Assembly: GCA_000969725.1 (NCBI GenBank)
Contig: JXSR01S003022.1
Strand: one strand, 5' to 3'
DNA from: Ophiothrix spiculata
Lineage: Eukaryota > Echinodermata > Ophiuroidea > Amphilepidida > Ophiotrichidae
DNA: 35,969 nucleotides
Shown here: positions 1 to 10,364 of the stretch, in pieces
Position numbering within the stretch: the stretch's first letter is position 1
Layout: every line of letters begins with the position of its first letter
The notes under the pieces: generated by a model
The model's database searches: none
What the model was told of the DNA's origin: nothing
What the model saw: the letters and a program-made list of their open reading frames with translations, nothing else
Position numbers and translations under genes: made by a program

Positions 1-125
1 ATGATCAGGAAATTGCTGCCCGGACAGGCCGTGCTCGGTGGCTTGGTATAGCTGGACATTGGGTCGGGATAGCGGGGGTCATGGGTTCGAATCCCAGGGG
101 GATCCGAGGGGAACCGGAAATTTTT
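1..125 (+). repeat. Possible tRNA-derived SINE head (weak)
   Basis: A box-B-like GGGTTCGAATCCC lies at 82-94 and a loose box-A-like TGGCTTGGTATAGCTGG begins near 41. CTCGG (34-38) could pair with CCGAG (103-107). The arms do not have exact tRNA spacing, so this is not a functional tRNA. A degenerate Pol III SINE head is the best reading, and chance remains possible. Confidence 0.35.
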
Positions 126-544
126 TCATGACGTATTCGGACTTAGACTGTATTTAAGCGTGCGAGAGTAAGGGTTAATGTTCTTATCAAAGTTCTTATA
201 AAACCTGTCTTCTAATTGATTCGGCTGTTAATGGTTAATTTTACTTGCTGATGATTTCCCCTTTATATGTATGATAATAACAGTCAACTATCAAATATTC
301 TGAAAATTTTGATCAAAAAATTCAGAAAAGTCAAAAACTTGAAATCCGTTTGGCATGTTGATCTCTGGTATGAGGCTGATAAGGGAAATTAGTTTTACTA
401 TGTCTCACACTTTTAATGGTGATAAGGACTAGCCTTAGCCATTATTCCACCATTTTTGTTTGTATTTTTTGGTCTTCAATGCACATTTTTTTATAAATGT
501 AGAAACCAAGGTTTTGTGATTTTTATATTGAATCTAGAGTCGCC

Positions 545-900
545 CTTAAAGCAATACTATAAGTGTTAAAAATGAGGCGCCCCTCTCACCCATGACTTTT
601 GATTTTTTGGGCTTATTAGGTTTGTTTTTGGTAGATATTAATACCCTCCAAACGATTTGGCTCAAAGATGCTTACTTTTTCTGTTATGGCCATTTGTTGA
701 ATTAAATTCGGGATCCCGAATTTAATTCCACATGTATTAGTATAGAAAAGCATGCAAGTGCTTTTTATCGTGTTTTTGGTGGCAAAACAATTTTTTTCAC
801 AAAATACACTCTTTAAGCTATTAGATAGTCACCTTCCTCCATTTTATGCTGTTTTTACTATAAACCATTTTTGATCAAAATCTTATAGTATTGCTTTAAG
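545..900. mobile_element. MITE with perfect 19-base TIRs and a 30-base central palindrome
   Basis: CTTAAAGCAATACTATAAG at 545-563 is repeated as its exact reverse complement at 882-900. Inside, bases 699-728 form a perfect 30-base palindrome centred on CGGGATCCCG. There is no coding capacity. The length of about 356 bases and the noncoding content suit a nonautonomous DNA transposon. Confidence 0.75.
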
Positions 901-1428
901 TTGATGTACTTAATATTCAAAGATTGCTTCTGATTGGTGGATTTCTTAGAAAAAGACATATAAATGATTAATATGTAACAACCTATACAGATGATTACAA
1001 AGTGTAACTTCTACAGCTAAAAAGTCCAGAGTTACAAAAATTGCTTCCCTCCACCATGAGCAACAATGGTATGGCTGTGATAGCATTTACAAGGTGGTCA
1101 AAACAGAGCCTGTGTTCCCTTTAAAATGCCTTCACTGTCGGAATTAGGTCATACAGATTATTGGGATAAGTCCATTTCATCACACGCACATCTTCATAGT
1201 TGTAAACATGTCTTGGTCTCTCCACACATTTCTGATCTACAATTTATATGATGTAGTCTGCAAGAATTGTACCTCCTAATTCTCACTATTCATTCCATGA
1301 TTCATCAGAGTGTTCCTTGGCAGTAAGAGGATACCACACTATATCCACAAGTCTGTCATCCTGGTGGGGAGGCAGGGGTACTTCAAACATGTATTGCTTG
1401 ATAGACTTTGAAAATTTGACCATCCCTA

Positions 1429-1520
1429 TACTTATTTATGACTAGTTAAAACCCACCCATCGGTATACCAATTTTGACAGAAAAGCACCCAATTTTATTC
1501 AAATTGGGTGCTTTACAGGC
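1429..1520. repeat. Hairpin repeat with AAAGCACCCAA arms
   Basis: AAAGCACCCAATTTT and AAATTGGGTGCTTT form a hairpin at about 1482-1514. A diverged inverted relative with the same arms occurs near 14155-14310, so this is a dispersed repeat family. Confidence 0.45.
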
Positions 1521-1555
1521 AATTTTCCCAAAATACATCCAACTTTGGTTAATAA

Positions 1556-1671
1556 CAGTCGTGGATCTAGGATCTGAATTTTACGGGGGGCGAAAGGTGT
1601 GTTTTTCAGCTTTTATAACAAAAAAATGACCAAATTAGGCTGATTTTGCCAATTTTACGGGGGGGGGGGGG

Positions 1672-1707
<36 letters not shown>

Positions 1708-1721
1708 TGGATCCGCGGCTG
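1556..1721. mobile_element. Short TIR element with G17/C32 core and 5-base target duplication
   Basis: The ends are CAGTCGTGGATCTAG (1556-1570) and the complement of CTGGATCCGCGGCTG (1707-1721). They differ only by C/T changes, consistent with cytosine decay. Direct AATAA repeats flank it (1551-1555 and 1722-1726). The core is 17 G followed by 32 C (1659-1707). The element is noncoding; the exact homopolymer lengths may reflect assembly error. Confidence 0.7.
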
Positions 1722-1726
1722 AATAA

Positions 1727-3129
1727 GGCATGTTCGTCAATGATGACACCACCCGATCATTACTTTAAAATCTGTGAAAAACAACCCCAAAGATAGTCAC
1801 ATTCATTGTATCATATCAATGTGAGTAGTACCCAGTCTGTCATACAACATAATTTTAATGCAAACATCAGATCTACGAGATCAGACTAAGCATACATATA
1901 GTGTTTGGACATTGTTGCAAGATATTTTGATGATGACACAAAGTGGCAAAGCTGCTAGGCTATGATAAAAAATACAGCTACGTTTCTCATTACTGTTGGT
2001 AGCCCCCTTTTTTTTGGGAGGGGGAATGGAATATCTATATGGTTCAAAGCTGAAATGATAAGAAAGTGTCTTTAATTCAATTAAACATCTTGATTAGATC
2101 TTAAAAAGCTAAATAGAAAATTTAATGTCATAAGCTATAGTGACATATAGCTACATATCCAATGGAAAATATCATAATGCTGGGGTATAAATAGTAAGGT
2201 TTCACAAGCCATTTACAAGAATTTCGGACGGAAGATCATTAACCTATATGGAAACTTACAACACTCTCTATAAAGTATAAATTTACCCATGTAATTGCTG
2301 TAAAAATTTCTTAATTATTTTTACAGCATTTGAAGCCACTCGTGACGGCTTTTGTGATCAAGTCATTAGTTACATTAACAAATGTTTATAGAATCATCTA
2401 ACATCATTAAGTTTAAAAATACTGATATCAAAACCTTTTTTTTTGGAAGGCCTTATTATATTGTGAACCACAACTACTATCATGCGATCAAAATCTTGTT
2501 TAGAAGTGGAAGCTTATAGATTTACAAGATTGGTTTTAACGTTAAAAGTGCAGTAAGGATGTATTTGTACAGTGAAATTTGACATTTTCCTGCCATCGCT
2601 ACCTATGGATTTATTTTTCCAATGGATTTTAGACAGGGAAACTCGATATCAGCACAGTGGATTGGAGTGAGTCATAGATAAACTTTGTTTTAGTAAAGGC
2701 TTTGGATGCAAAGGTGAAACCCAAAGGCTTTGGCCTCAACCTTAGTCCTAACAGACCAGGCTTGGATAAACAGGGAATTTCCTTGGATAAGAGCTACTCT
2801 CACATTTCATTTTCTTATTTGGTCAAGTTCAGAGCTGAAAACAACATGACAAATAATCCCCTTTGGTATTCATTGCTTTAAGGAAGGTATATAAACATTA
2901 GTATTGTGATGCTATGTGGGACTTGCAGTGGTTTTGCAAAGATTTGGGAATGATCATGGAAATATTTGTCGATAGAAGCAAATGTGAGTAAATCATTTCT
3001 ATTTCAACATTTTAGTTTAGCTCAGGCTTGGTTTAGCTTCAAAAAAGTTGAATTCTTATTTAATGTCAAGAAATTACATTTATCATTATTACATTTTGAT
3101 ATCAGTATTTTTAAACTTAATGATGTTAG
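1727..3129. other. Intergenic stretch without a recognised gene
   Basis: AT-rich sequence with stops in all frames. The only structure I see is a hairpin at about 2297-2328 with TGCTGTAAAAAT arms. Confidence 0.5.
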
Positions 3130-3616
3130 ATTAGTTGTGGCGCGATTAGTTATGGCTTGTGGACGGGACCAGCCCTCTGCTGACTTGCTGTGCGAACTTC
3201 ATTGGCTCCCTGTTAGACAGCGAATCATTTATAAAATCATTTTGTACGTCTACAAAGCCTTAAATGGTATGGCTCCCAGCTACCTATCTGCCCTTTTGCA
3301 CCTTCAAAATGTTGATAGTGCTGAATACAGACAAAGACTGCGCTCCTCCTCTGACCATACCCGGCTTACTGTTTCCAGATCTTTAAAACGTGCCGGTGAT
3401 GCTAGCTTTTCTATCGCAGCAGCTCGCCTTTGGAATGATCTCCCTATGTGTCTGCGGGAAGCTCAGTCTTTGCCTGTGTTTAAGCGGCAGCTGAAAACTC
3501 AGTTGTTTCCCTAATTACTTTTTGCTGCTCTCATGTTTTGTTTCTGTATTTTTGTTCTTGTAAAGCGCTCCGTTCTTTGTGAGGCCCTATATAAATGCTT
3601 ATATAATAATAATAAA
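3130..3616 (+). mobile_element. 3' end of a CR1/L2-like non-LTR retrotransposon (ORF2 C-terminus remnant)
   Basis: The open frame ending at 3514 contains ELHWLPVRQRIIYKI, then YKALNGMAPSYLS, and ends with AARLWNDLPMCLRE and LPVFKRQLKTQLFP. This C-terminal sequence follows the RT domain in many CR1/L2-superfamily LINEs of marine animals. A short 3'UTR with TGTAAAGCGCTCC and TATATAAATG follows, ending in AATAATAATAA (about 3605-3616), the usual short-repeat tail. The catalytic RT and the endonuclease are missing, consistent with 5' truncation. The sequence upstream of about 3130 in the same frame looks unrelated. Confidence 0.8.
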
Positions 3617-4814
3617 AGAAATTTATTCATCAAAGTAATGTTGACATAAAACTTGTATACAGGAATTGGTGTCATGTCATTTATATGTTATTGCTAAAAT
3701 TCGATCGTGAGATGTATTTATTACTTGCTATAAATTAAGTAACACTTGTAAACAAGAATAAACACCATTTTCAAATTGTCATCAACCTACGCATGTGGTC
3801 AAATTCTATTTATGATTCATGTAGTCTGACCTTTATTTGCTTGTTTTCATAAGTTCAGAGAACTTTGAATTACTAATTAGTAAATGTACCTTTTATTTCA
3901 TAGGTATATAGCAATGTGATGGATGTAAATTTTGAATTCAAACTAATCCAATGTAGGTTGGAAATTTGAGACGTATTAAGGATCTTGGATCCAGATGAAA
4001 ATGCTTTTTACACCCTTCTCTGTCTATGGGAATTAGAGATAGGTAAGGAACAGACACCCCCTTATCATTTGCTTATGGCTTATGGAGGCTCAAGATCCTG
4101 GACCTTATCCATATCCAAACAGTCACCATGAAGTTGCTCTGAAGTGCAATGAACCTTTGAATCTGGCTGTGTACCTGATAATTTGAAGATCATGAATGAA
4201 ATTGACTGTGCTGGAGTAAACAGTCTGGACAGTTTGTCAATATTTGTGAGTCATAACAGTAATTTGAAGGCTTGTTTTAAAAGAAGATATTGGAAAAGTG
4301 TGACAATGATACCATATGACAGTCAGCTTCATGACTTGGGGAATATCGTTTGTTGTGGATGAAAAGTATTTGTAATTTTCCTATTTTTATTTTCCTAAAT
4401 GAAACTTAGTATTTTGTGATGTATACCAAGACAATGAAAAGCCATTATTATATTGAATTGACACATATGAAAGTACCTGGATAGGTGAAATTGTTTTTGA
4501 TTATGTGTTGATGACCTGTGTATGTGCAAGCAAATGGTTAAATCCATAAGTAATATTTGATCAATTTGAGTTATTGAACTTCTGTCTGAGTTTGGTGTTT
4601 GATGGCAAAAAATGACAAGCCATGCATTAAAGATATATGGTTTCTCCTGTATAGACCACTTTAGTACATCCCATAATGCATCTTAACAGAACCGCAAATC
4701 ATGGAGTTTGTATGGGTGCGACCATATTAATGATATCATTTGTTAATAACTTAGTAAAATGGTCGTTCCCGCAGAAATTCCCAGATTTACAGTACTTTCA
4801 AGATGCATGTGCTC
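3617..4814. other. Intergenic stretch, no gene seen
   Basis: AT-rich with no long open frame. A weak inverted pair (AAGGATCTTGGATCC near 3977, CAAGATCCTGGACCTT near 4090) is too diverged to call an element. Confidence 0.4.
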
Positions 4815-5158
4815 CAACAAGTTAAAAAGGGAAATCAACCCTCGCCATGGGATGGTGACTATCTTGGATTGTCACTCATGGCGGGTTAGTTATTGTGCCG
4901 CATTTAATGGCACCGCGTGCCACACTTCGAGAGTCTTCTTAAACAAATTAGCGGAAAAATTGTCATAGTTTGATCAGAGCAAGTCGCAATAGACACTACT
5001 TGAAACACAGACACAGTTTGCGCGTGAAACAAAATGCAAACGATGTATATGCATCAAATGAAGATTTACGCAATCTGTCTAGTTATCAGCCCAAACTCTA
5101 AACATATCCGGAGGGACAATAACTCCATGAGTGATAACAAGATGGTGGCGGGTACCAC
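4815..5158. mobile_element. Diverged copy of the 33.0 kb TIR element
   Basis: It shares order and spacing with 33017-33401: CTTGGATTGTC, AGTTATTGT, CACTTCGAGAGTCTTC, AGCAAGTCGCAAT, TTTGCGCGTGAAACAAAATG, GAAGATTTACGC, ATATCCGGAGG-ACAATAACTC and CAAGATGG. The left end is diverged and its boundary is approximate. A 69-codon open frame inside (4759-4968) is not protein-like. Confidence 0.7.
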
Positions 5159-6989
5159 TTCAGTACTATAAGTTCTTTGATGTGTTCATAATACGACTAT
5201 GTGAAGTCCACCATTTTTTCACTGTGAACTTAAATTCTCAGTCGCAATGAAATAAGATACCAGCACATGGTGTATGTGAAGTGTCAACTTTATACATTTC
5301 CTTATAGCTTCCTTTGTTTTGATTTTTATGTACCCAAGTTCCTCTTTGCTGTTGTTGCAAGTACAGATAATAAATAGTAAAACAAGAATGGCAGCTATTC
5401 AATGTGGACAATAAATATTTTGGTATTTTTTCACTGGAGGTTTAGTATTGACATTCAGAAAAATACATAACTCATTTTTGACATTTTCTATTTGATAGCA
5501 CATTAAAGTAACATCGTATATTAGGGGTCTAAGTGCCATTAGGCTGAATCAATTGGCGCATAGACATATATGGTATGAAATTACAAATTTCTTTATAAAG
5601 AAATGTGCTTTTTCTGGAACACAAGGCCCATGTAACCTTTGAAATGTGCAAAAAACTCATCAGTTGCAATGTCAATCTTGAAAATATAAAACATCAAATC
5701 TTGAAATCTCAAAATTCTTGAAATGCAGCCTTGTAGCACTTATATTTTGCCTTGTATTCATTTGCTCTTCAAACTGTGCCATCTATATAATAATTATGTC
5801 ACCACCGTATCAAGAGTCTTGATCTAAAGTTACTGCTCCAAATTTTGTTATACGATTATGTAAAAAGAATACTTTATCAAAATCAATTTGTTTTAAATTG
5901 AAAAGTAATATGATCTTGATCGCTGCAAAGTTGCAATCTTATGTTGTGTAATACGTTCCTGTTTTGAACAGCGAGAGCACAATCAGAGACGAGCGATTCG
6001 GTTTCATACACAGGCTCCATTAACCAATAGAGGAAATGTAACCCGGGGTGTCAACATTTTCAAAAACCATTAAACTTTATCATCAATTTCCTCCCTTTTT
6101 CCTGATATTGATAGGTTTTAAGTAAATAGTCTTTGAGTGCAAGGTATTGTTTTATCGTAAAAGTTGGATTTTTAGCATAATTCCATATATAAAATGCCAC
6201 TTTTGCAGATGGATTTTCAATAACTGGTGTTGGTGTAATGTAGATTAAACATCACAAATTTTAGCTAATTTCAGGCATTTATTTAGGCTAACTTTAATAA
6301 TATTTATACAAATGAACTAGTATGTTTGGAAAAGGTTAACTCTTATGATTAGATAATAGAGCAAAGACATGTCAATTGTGTTGTTCTCAGTGAATGTAAC
6401 TTAATTCTACTATAAATATGTTGCATTTTGAATCGAAATGTCTTTTTGTGTTCGTGATTGTTATCAAATTGGTTTGCACATTTGAGGTTAGTTTTCAGGT
6501 TAAGACCCTGGGGATTTACGTAAGTAGATTTGAGGGTAATATGATTTGAGCATTGTGTAACTTGAAAAGCAGGTAGAACTCTTTTCAGTCAATATTTTAG
6601 GTGTACATTGTTAAGGTTAAATATCATGCTCAAATCCTAAAGCAATGCTTATCATCTTTCATTGACGTATTTGGAAATATTTGATTTAAGATAGCTATTT
6701 TCCAATTTAGGCAAGAAAACTTTCATAAAATAGTTTAAGCATAGAAATTGTAAAATAACTGTTATTTCCATGGTTTGAGGGAACAATATGATGTTATAAT
6801 GATAACTTCAAAGCTTTAGAAAATATGTTTTGCTACTGCTTAATATTATCAGTGAACTTGTTCTAACTTGAATTGGTTCTGAGTACAAAAGATATACTTT
6901 GCGGATCCATAAACTTGAAAAAGAAAAATCAAAACACTATTATGATGATAATGATAATGAAAAATAGATTAAAAGTCAAAGAAATAACA
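5159..6989. other. Intergenic stretch, no gene seen
   Basis: AT-rich sequence with frequent stops on both strands. I found no recognisable coding, RNA or repeat signature in it. Confidence 0.4.
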
Positions 6990-7190
6990 CAAGGTATATT
7001 GTAGTATACAAATACAACATGGTATTGAGGGAAGTAGCGAAAATTACTGATCCCGAGGTGTTGGATGCGTATGACTACTTCCCGACGCGAAGCGGAGGGA
7101 AGTAGTCACACGCATCCAACAACGAGGGATCAGGAATTTTCAATACTTCTCAAAATAAACCATGTTGTATTTGTTTTACTTTACCTCATA
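6990..7190. mobile_element. Palindromic foldback MITE
   Basis: The left arm (AAATACAACATGG, GATCCCGAGGTGTTGGATGC, GACTACTTCCC) is matched in reverse by GGGAAGTAGTC, GCATCCAACAACGAGGGATC and CCATGTTGTATTT, ending at 7172. The outer TGAGGTAAAGTAA-type end extends to about 7190. The element is almost entirely arms and has no coding capacity. Confidence 0.75.
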
Positions 7191-7440
7191 AATATTTAAC
7201 TAAATGTAATATAAGCAAAAACCAAAAATCACCTAAAATGTATACTGTTTTGGTCACCGTATGGATTTCCAACCGAGGGGTGCGGTAGTAGGGGTGCAAT
7301 AGTAGGGGTGCGATAGTTTTTCAATTTTTTCCCTGTATTGGCGTTACGCGCAATCGGGGAAGTAGGCAAAATGCTGTCACGCGAATCAGGTTGAACTGTC
7401 CAATTATATTTCATGGTTGCCTAATGAATATTTATGAGGT
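7183..7440. mobile_element. Adjacent TIR segment with internal 14-base tandem repeat
   Basis: ACCTCATAAATATT at 7183-7196 is mirrored by AATATTTATGAGGT at 7427-7440. The inside carries three tandem copies of a 14-base GGGGTGCGGTAGTA-like unit (about 7276-7316). The module that follows (7433-7462) resembles the outer end of the neighbouring foldback element, so the two may be parts of one compound element. Confidence 0.55.
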
Positions 7441-7799
7441 ATAGTAATAACAAACAATGTACTCAAGTGCAACAAAATGTAGACCAATAGATTTGGAGCT
7501 TGGACTGAGTGCTTCAATTTTTTCAAATTTTTGAGATTTTTAATGTTCCTTATAATTTTTCTCATTATCCATTATAAATTTTATGGCTGAAACATGATTC
7601 GTTTTGGAGATTTAAGTGTAACTGTCTTATTTTGGTAACTTGAATTAATTAAATGAATTTAAATTTACACAGCAAAGTATAGACAGTTATGAAATGCAAA
7701 ACTTGCTTGTAAATTGCAAATTGTTGAGCCAATTCAAATGAAATTTTAAACTGAAGTTTCGAATGATGTGGTGATCTTTCATACAAAACAATATGTGCA

Positions 7800-8333
7800 T
7801 TTAAAGGGACTAGCTTAGATTCCACCTAGAATTAAAAACTTATGGAAATGCTGTAAATAAAGCTTAAAAGTATAGTAAAATCCAAAAAAGTGCAAAAAGT
7901 TACACACAAATGGCTCAAATTGAGAGAAAATTAATTTGCAATATATCATTCTTTGATGATGGTGTGACTATCCTGTGTTTTCTAAATCCTAAATTTGTAC
8001 CTCAGATTGATTTACCGGATAAAAGATCAAACAAAGCTCCTGAAGATAATTGAATACATATTAAAAGAAAAACAATTTCATCAAAAATAATTTGATTAGC
8101 CATTAAAGGTGTAGAAACAAGATCTTTTTAAGTTTTCAAACTAGAAACACTGTTTTCACACCACTTTTTACGCCGGCGTAAAAAAGTAAAAATTGCAATT
8201 TTCTCCAATATTCCTCAAAATCATGGAAAACTACTTGTAGGGTATATTACTATAAACACGTTCTATAGATTTTAAGTAGAAAAATATGTAGGTAAAAAAT
8301 TAATGGGAAGAATCTAGGCCAGTTCCTTTAAAA
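7800..8333. mobile_element. 534-base MITE with TTTAAAGG-type TIRs
   Basis: The left end TTTAAAGGGACTAGCTTAGA matches the reverse complement of the right end, TTTAAAGGAACTGGCCTAGA. A perfect 20-base palindrome, TTTTTACGCCGGCGTAAAAA, lies at 8166-8185. There is no open frame. A further end-like remnant (TAGGCCATGCTCCTTTAA near 8380) suggests another decayed copy. Confidence 0.65.
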
Positions 8334-8490
8334 TGTGTTTTTGCAAGATGAGACTGGACACTAAATTGTGAAAACTTAGGCCATGCTCCTTTAATTCGGT
8401 TGTGAAATTGTATTTGTGCAAGAAAAATTATAACAGATGAAAAAAAAAAGCATACCTTTATGTATTAATGAGTTTCAAATATATTTGATA

Positions 8491-8654
8491 TATAGACCAT
8501 TCCTATAATTGATGAGGTAATCCACAGAATCGGATGAAGAATTGGAACTCAGAACAAGGCCAAGTACCTACTTGGCCTCCTGAGTTCTGATTCCCCGTCC
8601 GATTCTGTGGATTTACCCCATCAACGGCGTAAGTTTGTCAATTATAGGAATATA
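8491..8654. mobile_element. Palindromic MITE, copy 1 (family also at 33713)
   Basis: It begins TATAGACCATTCCTATAATTG and ends CAATTATAGGAATATA. The arms contain TCCACAGAATCGGA, GGAACTCAGAAC and their reverse complements CCGATTCTGTGGA and GAGTTCTGATTCC. The central loop is an AAGTAC-like turn. Close similarity to 33713-33902 shows a mobile family. Confidence 0.8.
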
Positions 8655-9792
8655 ATACCACAAAGAATAGAAAAAAGTAAGTGGCACATAATATTTTTGT
8701 GTAAAACTTCCTTGTTTTCCTCATATAATTCCATATATTTCATATATTCTGGGCCTTGTGCCATATACTATTTCTCCATGCAGTAAGTTACCAGGTACTC
8801 AAGCAGGTCCGTATGTATACCTAGGGGATGTTTCAAGATCATATTCTGACAATGTTTGATAAATGAGTAGGCTGAAAACGCTGACAGCATACACTAATCA
8901 GTCTGAAGAAAAATATTTATTTACAACACACACATATGAAGAAATAGCTACGGGTTGATTAGAATTTCATACAATCGTTGGGTAGAATTGCAGTCTCTAA
9001 TGGCACTGTGTGAGGTTAATGATTGAATCTTGATATAGCAGGGAATTTCCCCAGTGTGTTGGCGATTTGGGCTGGCTTTGTGATAGTTATTGATCGGAAA
9101 AGTTTACTTTTTGTTCCGTATTGTTAAAGCTGATTTGAGAGTTCTTCAAGATGAGGTGATTTTGTGGAAGGATAGTTGATAAATTGCAGTAGCACTGAGC
9201 TGAGCTTTGATCTGAGCTAATTACAAGAGTGTCGGGATTGATGATCATGTGAAATTGATTTGCAGTACCAAATTTTTGGATTTTCTGACTAGGCCAATTA
9301 CTACATCAAGATTGTGCAATGAGGATGCAGTTATATTGCCCTCGGAGTTAAGCCATCATACTGTTTTTGCTTACTTGCTTATGGTGTTGCAGAGGAATGG
9401 ACTCCAATGACAGTTTTCCACACAGATCTTTTTCATACAGTTCCTCAGTTCTTGCCCTGTATCCTCTGATAGTAGGTTGATGGAATTCTTTCTGGAAGGT
9501 CATCCAGCTCTTTAACCATGATTGGGCTGCCACAGGAGCACTTAGGAGATGGCTTCATTGCTACTGTTTTTAGGGCCTTTACATTGCCATATGAAGAGTC
9601 CATCAAAACATTGTAACATGACATATTGAGGTCTTGAAATCTTACAGAGTGACATTGAATTTGTATCTAAGGAGTCTTGACTGCAATGCACCATTGTTTT
9701 GTTATCTTGTTCCTACTAGTTCTTTTATCAAGTATTTCTTTTCAGTATTGTACCATATTTGATTTCGATTTCTGTATAGAATTGTGGACTTA
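8655..9792. other. Intergenic stretch, no gene seen
   Basis: No open frame here resembles a protein. This region, together with 10032-10275, is where an upstream 5'UTR exon or promoter could lie, but I see no clear signal. Confidence 0.4.
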
Positions 9793-10031
9793 CGGTTGAT
9801 TCATACTGTCATACATTCGGTACCGAATGAATATTTGTGACGTCAAAATCATTTGACACCGAATGAAACTGGATGATCATGCCGAGTTGAAACGGTAACA
9901 CTTGACAACACTATTCAGCACGTGTTGATATAAATATATCTTTCTCCGGTTCATACTATTTATTCGATGCCAAATATATTTTGACGTCACAAATATACAT
10001 TCGGTGCCGAAATGGAGTATGAATCCACCCT
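9793..10031. mobile_element. MITE with TGACGTCA in both arms (family A)
   Basis: The outer ends CGGTTGATTCATACT and the complement of AGTATGAATCCACCC are matched inverted repeats. Inner pairs ATTCGGTACCGAATG / CATTCGGTGCCGAA and TTTGTGACGTCAAAAT / ATTTTGACGTCACAAA continue the palindrome. The octamer TGACGTCA lies at 9838-9845 and 9982-9989. It ends about 245 bases before the first coding exon of the plexin. Confidence 0.75.
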
Positions 10032-10275
10032 TAGACTCACAGACGCCCTGAAACAAGCATAATGTGATATTCAGGAACTAAAACCAATAAAATATGGCAA
10101 AAATAACCAGCAGAAGGCATGTACAGGGATGTATCTGATGCACAATCAGGCTGGCATGATGCGGCATAGGACATTTTATTGTAGACCTTGATTTTGTCAA
10201 TATGTTATGCGAAGATTTTTTCAAAAATATGCGTAATGTCTAAAATCTTATCTTTTCCTTTTTTTTCTTCCACAG

Positions 10276-10364
10276 GAAATGCTTGACTTACAGAAGACTC
10301 CCCTTGGACACAGCTGACAAAAGATCATCTGCAAAGACGAAAAATAGCAGCAATTATACCAAAA
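10276..10364 (+). other. 5'UTR portion of first coding exon, with a short uORF
   Basis: A strong polypyrimidine tract ending in CACAG at 10275 marks a 3' splice site, so transcription starts in at least one upstream noncoding exon. The leader contains an ATG at 10279 that opens a 12-codon reading frame ending at TGA 10315-10317, upstream of and out of frame with the main start. An in-frame stop (10284-10286) precedes the main ATG, so translation cannot begin further upstream in this exon. Confidence 0.7.

Noticed and set aside
82..94. GGGTTCGAATCCC as a real tRNA T-arm
   Set aside because: Acceptor and anticodon arms do not fit a tRNA with correct spacing, so only a possible SINE head was listed.
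4759..4968. 69-codon open frame
   Set aside because: It lies partly within a noncoding TIR element; the equivalent region at 33.1 kb does not keep the frame.
9348..9533. Reverse-strand 61-codon frame starting MAAQSWLKSW
   Set aside because: Short, with no recognised motif, splice context or second copy; chance is sufficient.
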